42,473 nucleotides of DNA from NCBI GenBank assembly GCA_003049485.1, contig PYST01000334.1:1-42473 (forward strand). The letters run 5' to 3'. Source of the stretch: Ophioceras dolichostomum (Eukaryota; Ascomycota; Sordariomycetes; Magnaporthales; Ophioceraceae). The position numbers and the translations under genes are program-made. Position 1 is the first letter of the stretch, and each line of letters starts with the position of its first letter. Shown piece after piece: positions 33,280-42,473 of the stretch. The notes beneath the pieces are model-generated. The model was given only the letters and a program-made list of their open reading frames with translations. It did not search any database and was not told where the DNA came from.

Positions 33280-36200
33280 TCATCCATAATGAGCCTCCTC
33301 CCTCAGACGGCTCCTCGATCCCTGGTGGTTCAGGGCCTGGGCGTTGAAGAAGACCGCGCTCTCCCGCCGGCTGGCCGGATTGCTGCCCTCGTAGATCGGC
33401 TGGTCGTAGCCCGGGTTCAGCCGGACGCCCGTCGGGGTGCGCAGCTGGTTGATGTCGTATCCGGGGGGGATGACGAACCCGCTGTCGTAGGCGGGGCGCA
33501 GGGACACCTGCTGGCTGGCGTATTGGGGCTCGAAGCTGAGCTGCTGCTGCTGTTGCTGCTGCTGGAACTGCTGTTGCTGCATCTGCTGTTGCTGCAGTTG
33601 TTGTTGCATCTGCTGCTGCTGCTGGTAGTACTGCTGCTGCTGCGACGTCGGCTGCATCTGCATCGGCGGTGGTGTCGGGCTCGCTCCGGACCGGCCTCCG
33701 GTTTGGTGAAGGCTCAGCTGGCTCAGGTTCATCATCGGATTCACAATGCCGCCCACGGACATGGCGTTTCCCTGGCCGCCGCCCATGGGCGGGGGTGTGG
33801 GGGAGCTGCGCTGCTGGACAGCTTCGACGAGGCGCTGACGGTGCGGGGAGTCGCTGGTTCCGGAAGTGCCGGGACGCGGCGGATACTGGTCTAGCGACCC
33901 ATTGGATGGGCGCCGCCCACCGCTGGGGTGCTGCTGATGCTGATGGTGCTGCTGGTGCTGCTGACCGCTGACGCTGCTGCCTCCACCGCCGCTATGGCCG
34001 TGGCCATCGGAGGAAGGAGATGGCAGTTCGTACTCCTCGGGGTCGACACCGAAGATACCCTCATAGTTCTGCAGGAACATGGCAAACACTGGCGCAGGGA
34101 TGTTCAGTGTGGGCGAGAACACGATGCCCACGTTGCGGACCGTCATCTTGTTGGTGTCGGCGTTGTTGATGATCTTCACTAGGAAGGCGATAAGGTACCG
34201 AAGAAGCGTGCCATTGGCCAGCGGGAGACGTTCAACCAGTTCACCAAGCGCCGCGATCTTGGCCCCCGAGTTGGGCATCTCAGTGACAGCGAGGAACTCC
34301 ATGTGCAGGTCGCGCGTCAGGATGGTGGTCGGCAACTCGCGAAGATACAGCTTGAGCAGCGACGTGACGGCGTGGATGTCGTGGTAGACGTCGTCGGCAA
34401 GCAGGTCCACGTCGCCCTCGGTGTTGAAGCGCTCCCGCATCTGCTTGATCACCACGTTCGATCCGCTCAGCCGGAAAATGCCCTCCTCATGGATTGCGTT
34501 CTTGGCCTCCAAGTACTGGATGCAGCGGTACACGACTGAGGGAAGCGGCACCTTGACATCAACTGGTGAGTTGTACCTCACCGCCTCGGCGAGCGGCGCG
34601 CCGAAGACCTGTCGTACCGGACCACCATAGGCCGTTTGCGAACCCCCCGAAGCGCCTCCGCCGCCGGCGGTGACGCTGCTCGAGTCGCCACCGAAGAGCG
34701 AGTCATTACCATCGCTCGACGTCCTTGCCTTACTAAAGCCGAAGAAGCTGCGCTTCCTCGCCTTCTTCTCGTCTGGAGGCGCCAGACCGCCGCCGAGCCG
34801 GTTGCCCCACGACGCCGAGTCTGGGATAGGCTGCGGGTCGCGGGGTCCCGAGATGGCGAACGCTCCTTGCGAGCTCATCGTCGGCATGTGCTCATGGCTG
34901 GACTTCGCGGGCGCGCCGTGAGGCGCATCCCCCTGCTGCGTGGTTTCGTAGCTGACACTGATGAGGGTGTCATTACTCTCCGATGGATGATGTGTCGCGT
35001 TGTGGTGTGCCTTTGCCGCCGCTGCAGCCGCCGACTTCTTCTTCTTGCCCCCACTCGAAGAGCTACTACCGGCTGCTCGCGCCTGGCTGCCCTGTCCTTG
35101 CGCCTGGGATTGGTCCTTCTTATAGTCCTCATCCTCGGGGTCACGGTAGTCAATCCAGCGAAGCAGGGCGTCGACCCACAGGTCACGCTCGACATCGCTC
35201 TCCGCACACAGGACGTGCTTGGTCATGGCCGTCGGGTCCTTCTTCTTGGGCTCAAGGATCAGGAACGCGTGGCGGTACTGGTTGTCAATCTCGTTCTCGC
35301 CGTTCCCTGGAGCACGGGCCGGCGAAGCGTTGTCGTTGTTCTGGGACTGCTTGCCGATCTGGGCGTTCTGCAGCTTGATGGTGCCGAGGTGGGCGCCACC
35401 AGGGGCCTCGTAGTATCTGAGCTGCGGGCCTTCGAGGACGAAGAATCTGGCCTTCCAGCCGCCGAAGTTCTTCCCCCGCTTTGTGAGGTATCCGTTGCGG
35501 AATGGTCGACCTCCAGGTCCAGTCTTCTGCGAATTGGTGCTGTCCGCGCTCGAGGCGACCGCCGACCCGGTCTCGTCCGTGTTCGGTGGCAGCGTGTTGG
35601 TCGAGAGATACTTGCAGAGCTCTAGAGCGCTAGCCGTGTCGAGTGGCGTGTTGAGCAGCTCGTCCAGGTACAGATCAAGCGCAACCCGTCTGGCATCGAG
35701 CTTCGCTGGGGCGTGGCCGCTGAACAGTGACCGGTCGGGGGTCTTAGCCGTGAACGCGGCACACTGTTTGAGCCTGTGGTCCAGCTTAGCAAGAGAGGCA
35801 GAATCCTTCTCCACCCTCCAGAGCTCGCCGCCTTCTCCCCTAGAAAAGATGGCCAGCGTGAAGACGGGATCTTCCTCCAGTTGGGTGAGGGAAAGCAGAC
35901 TCGCACGCGAGGGCTTCATCCTCGAAGACGCAACCTTGATTTCGATGGAGGGCAACGCATTCGGGGGCAGCAACAGGTCGGGATACTCATCGGTGGCGAA
36001 ACCAGTGTAGACCTTGGGCTTTTCGACAGGGCTCCCACGGGAGTTCTTGGTGGGGCTGGTAGACGAGGTCGCCCCGCTGAGCGCGTCCATAGCCTTCTTG
36101 ACAATGTTGAGGGGCTTCGGGGAACGAAGTTCCATATTCTCGGTGTAATTACGAGTCGGAGGGGTCTGCTGAGGGGTGTTGGGAGGCAGAGGTATCGGCT

Positions 36201-39008
36201 GGCGAGGGGGGCGAGGGGAAAGCGGCCCGGCACCCACTCGAGGGCCGCCACGGGGAGAAAGCGGCGGCGAATTAAGCGGCGAGAGACCGAACGGCCGGGG
36301 ACTTGACGGCAGACCAGGGCTCAGGAGTGGAGGTGCGAGCACCTCAACCTCGACATGCCTTACATTATCTCCACTGAGAACCCCTGCCAGAGAGGCGGCA
36401 GTATGCTCCCTCGCCTGCTGAATGTTCGCTGGGATAGTCCGAGGGCTAGCCGGGATGTTCTCCGGCTCATTGATCCTCGGAGTGCCCTTACTGCTAGCAC
36501 TCTTGCCACTCTTCTTGGACAGGCTGCGAGCTTCAGCCTCTTTCAAAGCCAAAATCTCCCTGTCTTTGTCGTCTTCCTCTCGAGTTCTCCGCCGTCCCCT
36601 CCTCTCCACTTCCGACGCTCCAGCCACTTGGAGCAAAACATCGAAGTCCGAGTCGTCCGAGTCACCCTCCAGTTCCTCCTCCCGGGGGAACGTTGGGCTC
36701 AGCTTCGCTTCTCGCAACTGTAATGGCGCTGGTGGAGGCTTTCGTGGTGGCGGCGCGGGTGGCAGAGGGAACTGGCCAAGGCCCTCCTCAGTTGGTGCTG
36801 CTCCAGGCACTGGTGGTCGGGGCGGCGGAACTCGAGGGGGTTCGCTTGGCGCGCTGCGAGAGGGAGGTAGAGACAGGTTCAGAGGGAAATCGTGCACTTT
36901 GTCGGCCTCGATACGCGCTCTTTCTTTCTCTCGCTCCTCGGCGTCGTGGTCAAACTGATCCAAAGCATGTTCTTCCGGTTTGGGCATCGAGTGAAGCGGG
37001 TCGAGCATTTCTCCGACCGCGGAGTGGGGGGCTTCTGGTTGGTCGGCTGGCGGCGTGATGGGATAGGGGGCAAGAGCCATGTCGATGGGCGAATGCTTCT
37101 CGCTTCCCGATCCCAATACGGGCGAGACTGGGACTTCCAGGACGGGGTGGCCGTTGTTACTGCGGGTGGCGGTCGCCGCAGAACCGCCAGGGTTCTCGGT
37201 AGAGGGCGCGGCCGTCGCGGGAAGAGGGGGCACCTCGGGGGCACTCGTTACCTCTTTGAGCTTTTTCCTATATTTCTCTTTATCTTTCAATGCCCGTTCC
37301 AGGTCCTTATTCAGGCCCAGGATCATGGCTCGCTGCTTGTCCACAAGCCTCCATAATTGGGAGTTTTGTTGTGCCTGAGCCGATTTCTCCTTCAAGAGGT
37401 ATTGGATCACGGCCTCTGGGCTCCCAGCTGCCTGTATTAAGTGGGCGATATCCGGCGTGCCAGCCGGGCTGCCGTCTCCAGAGTTCCCTTTCGCGTGTGA
37501 CCCTGTCGAGATGGCCGAGATGGCCGAGTCGATAGACGAGTTTCTCGGTGCGCCCTTCTTGGCCGCCTCGACGCGTGGGCCAGCCATGGCGGGCAATGGG
37601 CGTGCGGACGAGCCTTCGGACGGCGTTGATGTTAGGACGGGGTCTGAAGCGCTTCGACTGCTATCATTCGGAAGACGAGGTGAGGCGGGCAATCTGATCG
37701 GGAGGAGAAAAGGCCAAGGTCAGTGTCAGTGACGAGACGAGGAGCGAGCCAGCTACGACGCGGATTGGCGGTATGAAATTAAGCAGCATCGACGCCGCTG
37801 GTAGGGAGTATAACGTACCCAACAAAGGGCCTCGCTTGTGGAAAAGACGGGCTTGGGACTGGGCTCAGAAACCAGGACTTCTTCGCCGGTGCGGTTGACA
37901 GTATCGAGCTCTGGTCGGCGCCGGTAGTGACGATCTGAGGTGTAGGTGACGCCTCAAATCCACGCACCGGGTAGGGAAAGTCGAAGTTCGTAGGGCTCGC
38001 GCTTGAGGAGGGCGACGCGGCGGCGATGGTAGTTGTGGTTTGGAGGGGGCTCGGTGCCGCTTTTCGGTGGGAGCTGGGGTGCGGAGAGGTAGGGCGCAGG
38101 TCAGCACTTTGTGGACGAGACGGGCGGCTTTTTCAGCAGGCACCAATAAGGCGCAGCTTTTGCTTGGTTTCCTGCTTCGTTGCTGGCGGGCTGTGGTTGC
38201 TCTACTGCTTGCTTTCCACTCTGTTGCACGGCAGGGCGTTGAGAACAAAGCCCCCTGAGAGGAGGGACAGTGACAAATCCGCTCGCCGCCTCGCACAACA
38301 GGAGGCCGTACCGGCTCCGTCACGCACTCTTGCTGGTTCACCAGTCACGGCCAACCACGAATTGAGATTGCAGGACAGCAGTGGGAAACAGGAAATGCTG
38401 AGATGAGAAGAGACAGGTCGAAAAGGGGTGGATCGTGTGGTGAAGTGTGAGGTGTGAAGGGGGGAAGACCTTTGAGAGACGTAGAACAAGGAAACACAAA
38501 GCCAAACACGTCTGCCGGACAAGTCACCGGTCGAAAGAAGCAAGCAAGCACCGGCAAGCAGCCAAGGATGCAAGCGTGAAGGCGAGGAGGCGTGGAGCAA
38601 AAGGAGAGGAGAGAGAAACACTGGGAACGGGGCCAGTGGGGCTTCGGGGGATTGGGGATAGACAGGGCTCGTCCTCCCTCGGCCCTTGGGATGGAGAGGG
38701 AATGTACGGATATTGAAGGTATTGTTAACTCACCGGGAAGAGAACGAGGCCGTTGGTGACGGTAGACTGTAGCTGGTGGGGTGTGCCCCTGCTCCTCCTC
38801 CTCCTCCTGCTTGTGCTGGTATTGGTGCTAGTGGTGACGCCGCTGCTGGTCCAGACGTCGTAGAAGCGTTGGGATGCAGGGAAGTTTGAATCTGCGTTCT
38901 GCCCATGGTAGGGCTGTCCTGGATAGTTGAGGCCGAAGAGGCTGATGAGTAGAGGAATTGGGTGTGCGATGGGCCCTCGCCATTACGCTGGAGCGTAAGC
39001 TGCGACAT
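33280..39008 (-). CDS. bem3: BEM3-like Rho GTPase-activating protein (PX, PH, RhoGAP; three exons)
   Basis: Exons on the minus strand: 39008-38734, 38073-37819, 37693-33280; 4944 nt, 1647 residues. Introns are 660 and 125 nt; both joins keep phase 2. Order: a Ser/Pro/Thr-rich disordered N-terminus, a coiled-coil-like segment at about 275-325, a PX domain at about 720-875 (phosphoinositide binding), a PH domain at about 908-1024 (starts GYLTKRGKNFGGWK) and a RhoGAP domain at about 1206-1397. The RhoGAP arginine finger is R1251 in GIFRLSG, so GTPase stimulation should be intact. A Gln-rich tail (about 1525-1560) follows. This order is that of yeast Bem3, which turns off Cdc42 at sites of polar growth; the protein probably acts at membranes of the hyphal tip. 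It is longer than yeast Bem3 (1128 residues), mainly through disordered regions. The main exon is certain; the two 5' exons are inferred from splice signals and frame. Confidence 0.92.
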
Positions 39009-39046
39009 GGTCCGCTATGCGAGCCTGGATGGCAAGCCCTTGGCGG

Positions 39047-39054
39047 CCAATTGG
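39047..39054. promoter_or_regulatory. Palindromic CCAAT element upstream of the RhoGAP gene
   Basis: CCAATTGG carries a CCAAT box on both strands, 39 bp upstream of the ATG at 39008. The CCAAT-binding HAP complex recognises such boxes in fungi, but this one is unusually close to the start codon and may be within the leader. Confidence 0.25.
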
Positions 39055-39285
39055 CGAGCGGAGGGTCAGAGCTTAACGCAGGTCGCCTCTGTGAGGTTTC
39101 GAAGATGCCTGGCGGGTCCTGAACAGCAACAACCCTGATTGACGTCGCATATATTAACAATAAACCGCTGGCCTGCGTGCAGTTGTGCACCGCTGGCTGT
39201 TCCAGTGCTTTCCTGTCCGTGTCGATTCCGCCCACACACACTAATGCATACACCAGACCGCACAAGCTCCGAAGCTCCAGTCAGT

Positions 39286-39311
39286 CACACACACACACAC
39301 ACACACACACA
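39286..39311. repeat. (CA)13 microsatellite
   Basis: An uninterrupted dinucleotide run about 280 bp upstream of the RhoGAP start codon, likely length-variable between strains. Confidence 0.95.
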
Positions 39312-41490
39312 GCGGCGAATCTTGGAATCCAGGGTCGCCACTGGCACTGGGCCTGGAATCGGGCCTGGGTTGGCCGGGAACTGGGCCTGCCGCTCAAGAA
39401 GACGAGCAGAGAAGTTGTGGTGCCGAGGTGTGGAAAGGACCCAACTACCGACCGCCAGGCGCAGAGGGTGGCTCGGGATGAAAATTCATTTATTAGAAGC
39501 TGGTCCCGACCGGTAGGGGCTCGGTCGATGCCTGTCAAACGAGCGGCGCAAGAATACCTGTCGCGGGTTGTAAATGGAGATGCGAATTGAAGCTCGCGAA
39601 GCTCGTATGAAGAATCTAAGAGGTTGGCAGTTGGGAGAATAAAATGAGGAAGGGGAAAGAAGGAAAGAAAAGAAGTCCATGGATTAGAATCCCCGCCGCC
39701 GTCCTGATCTTTCACAACCGATTGACACCTCGCCATCTTGGGCTCCCGCTATCTTGGCCCTGCTAGCCTAAGTTGACTGTTGGGCTTGCAAACCGTACCA
39801 GTCTTGCGCGATAGCGGTTCACCACTCACCACTCACCAGCTGGAACACGGAGCCCAGCTGCCATCAGCCATCTCAGCCATCAGCGATTGAGCCAGCAGCC
39901 CCACAACCCAGGAACGTTCATCCTAACAGCCGCTATCGCTCCCCCGAACTGGTCCAGCCACGCCGCCGCCATCGTCCATCAGCTCCTTCTCCAAAAGTTC
40001 CGCTCGCCGCCAGCCAGCCAGCCGACCATGCGGCGCCAGAAAGGAAGAGGCTTCTGTCCCTGAAGCTTATCCATCCTGCAAGCCACAGGACGGATCTACT
40101 GTACTGTATGTAGTACGGCGATACCACTTCGGCGCATCAACAGTCCCTTTTTTTTGGTCTGACACCAGCGTTACGAAGGGCGCCTTGCCCCTCACCAGCC
40201 AGTAAGAAAGCATTGATCTGCGGGAGGCTTCGCCGCCAAGGCGATGACATTGCCGTCCATCTCCGCCCCTCGAGCCAGATATTGAGGTACCTGTGCATCC
40301 ATGCAAAGAGGCAAGGAGCCCGTGAAAGAAAATGGTTAAGAGCATCGCATCCGTTGGCCTTGCGCCGTCCACGCAAACCACCATCGATGGATCTGACCCG
40401 CTATCGATGCTGCCGGAGAATGCCAACAAGAAACCCCCAAGAGTCAGTTGGGGCGGCCGTTTGGGTCGCGGTGGCCGTCGCCATATATTCTAGGGGCAAG
40501 CGAGCAGCCCCTTTTGAAGCCCTACCGCCGTCGGGTTTTCACGATTAGAACACTGGATACAGCAAAGTCGGCCTACATAGTTGGGCCTTCACTGATGGTC
40601 TCTGTTAGCGTGGTACGGGGATTGAGGCGTGCCCCCCTTCTTCCGCCCTCTTAAATTATCGAAGAAGGGCGGGTGCCAGGTTTCAGGTCCCAGCCGGCTT
40701 GCTGGGCTGCCAGACCAGTGAGCGAGGACGCTAAGACGCCTCTGCGATCCTTGCCAATCCCAACGAACACCCGTCACACTCCTTGCAGCGAGCCATCGCC
40801 CGAAAAAAAAACATGGAAGGAGCGAGAACAGCCCGTTCGCTGGCCAGAACGATCAAAAAGGCCAAAAAAAAAGAGGCCCCGTTCAACCAACGCTAACGTT
40901 GCGCATTCCAGCCTGCGACCGACAACGCTACAAGAAGGGAGGGCAGGAGAAAAAAAAAAAGAAAGAAAAAAAAAAAAAGCTCGCACCCAGCCAGCGCACA
41001 GCAGCCCGTGATGATCCTTGACGATGCGCGCCTCACAGTCACAAGCGATGCGCGTCAACTCGTCAATATGGGCTGATTTTGGCGATCATCTACCAGAAGA
41101 TCCACGGACAACAATGCGGTTCGTGATATCAAATTCGAGCATTTTCCTCTCTCCTCTCTCTCCCTGCCAACCTGCCAGCCAACCAGCATGCCTGCCACTG
41201 CTGTCTGACTGTGCCTGAGGCCTGACTTGCCAGCCGGGGCTCTCCTCTTCTCACGGGAAGAGCCCTTTCCGCCGTGATGGACTTGCCTTTCTCGCTCCAG
41301 TCTGGTGCAGATTGGGCAGAATCCGATCATGGTCGGAAATAGCAACAACACCCAGCATCCATCCTCCTATGTAATTCAACTGCCTCAACTCCTCCCTTTT
41401 TCTTACCCTTTCTGACTCTCCTCCTCTCCATCGAATCTGCACCACTTCCAAGACAATTTTTATGGGGTCAGGTAGGAACGAAATAATTCG

Positions 41491-41525
41491 ATCCCCTCAA
41501 TCCCCTCAATCCCCTAAATCCCCCC
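41491..41525. repeat. 9-bp tandem repeat
   Basis: ATCCCCTCA is repeated twice, followed by the variant ATCCCCTAA and a partial copy ATCCCCCC. There is no coding context. Confidence 0.8.
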
Positions 41526-42473
41526 CTCGCGGTTGCGTTTTGCGCCTGTCCCAACAGAGACAAGTCTACTCTCCCTCCGGTCTCTCGTCATGTATCATGC
41601 AGGAGTTACTGTTGTAGCGTTGGACGGCCGGAGCTGCAAACAAAAAGGAAACCCAGGCCCAGGTTCCAGACCGCCATCCCGCTGCAGGTCCAAATTCCGG
41701 TCTAGCCTTGTTCAAAGTGATTCACAAACCCGCCGCAGGCGAGACACAGGAGATAGTCCATGTAAGTGGTGGTTGGAGATGCAAGGGATGGATTGGATTT
41801 CTCTGCTCCCTCCCCTCCTCTCAAAAGCAGCTTATCATCTGAGCCAAGATCCCGGACGGCACGGAGGAACATCTCCATTCTCACAAATATTCGGACGAGC
41901 ACACAAGCAAGCAAAAGAGTATTCCCACCTCTTTTTTGTTTCTTCGGCCGAAGGAGATGTAACAAGAGCTTCCACATGCATCTAGGCATTCGAGACTGTT
42001 CTCCCCGTTTCTTTTGGTGCTTCTAGTGTTGAGTAGATTATTTTGCCCCTTTCTTCTCAAACTTCTAGCCTCCTAATAGTTCTGGACCGGGCTGGTCGGG
42101 CGGGAGCTACCACCAGTCAACCCGCCCGCTGCTGGTATCCAGCTCATGTGCTTCACGGGGAAATTTTGTGGCACCGAACAGTTGAGGCAATCAGGAGTTT
42201 GGTAGGACAACAGGAAAAAAGCCACACAATGCATCCAAGCGCATATTTACTTTTGTCTAGCCATGTTTTCTCCAGCTCCAGCCAGCCAGCAGATTGTAAA
42301 TTTCCGACATTCATCCTCTTTCGACTCTTGAAATGTCTGTCGGCCGTTACCACCTTACCACTTGCCAGCCCAACAAAATGAGGATGTCTCATCTCTGATG
42401 GAGTGCGGTGACGGAGCTGTTTCCGGTTGAATTTGTTCAATGTCGTGAGAGAGTCACATATTTTGTTTTCTCC

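Larger units (their letters stand above)
39009..42473. other. Gene-free region to the right end
   Basis: The start should be the promoter of the minus-strand RhoGAP gene. No frame beyond it resembles a gene: those at 40067-40429 (minus) and 41533-41985 (plus) overlap frames on the other strand and lack recognisable features. Poly-A runs occur at about 40800-40870 and 40950-40978. The window ends without entering a recognisable neighbouring gene. Confidence 0.55.

Noticed and set aside
35622..36306. Long plus-strand frames opposite the RhoGAP exon
   Set aside because: They mirror the strong codon bias of the minus-strand exon, which has clear PX, PH and RhoGAP domains.
1468..39008. A secondary-metabolite or other functional gene cluster
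   Set aside because: There is no backbone synthase, and the six genes have unrelated roles, differing strands and wide spacing, despite the presence of a Zn2Cys6 regulator and a hydrolase.

Overview
The window looks like nuclear DNA of a filamentous ascomycete (Pezizomycotina, most likely a sordariomycete). The genes have short spliceosomal introns, mostly 69-125 nt, with GTRNGT donors, CTAAC/CTGAC branch points and YAG acceptors. Exons are GC-rich, intergenic spaces are long, and the protein families are typical of fungi: a secreted GH3 beta-glucosidase with several introns, a Zn2Cys6 regulator, a very large CorA-type protein and a BEM3-like RhoGAP. I see no prokaryotic signals, no transposon ORFs, no CRISPR array, no rRNA and no convincing tRNA.

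Layout: 1-1467 gene-free, upstream of the first gene. 1468-4827 (+) secreted GH3 beta-glucosidase, six exons. 5791-about 7714/7746 (+) RNase H-fold protein whose fold is interrupted by a long insertion; it contains the only ambiguous base of the window (7650). 7747-10397 gene-free. 10398-15304 (+) ten-exon CorA-family membrane protein of about 1319 residues. 15305-23877 about 8.6 kb without a recognisable gene. 23878-24789 (+) small, disordered, serine-rich protein with five RRxS motifs. 24790-27344 convergent intergenic space. 27345-30896 (-) Zn2Cys6 transcription factor, 1183 residues. 30897-33279 gene-free, with upstream ORFs ahead of the regulator. 33280-39008 (-) PX-PH-RhoGAP protein, three exons, about 1647 residues. 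39009-42473 gene-free to the end.

The six genes do not form an obvious pathway or cluster. Several have general cellular roles (polarity signalling, ion transport, transcription, sugar release). I worked out the exon joins by hand from splice signals, reading-frame continuity and family expectations; all joins keep the frame and the totals are divisible by three. The points most worth a second look are the split RNase H fold with a possible embedded C2H2-like finger, a probable frame error at the ambiguous base, two alternative N-termini for the glucosidase, a palindromic ACCTAGGT motif found only between genes, and the 8.6-kb empty interval. I found no strong evidence of a wholly new multi-gene system.
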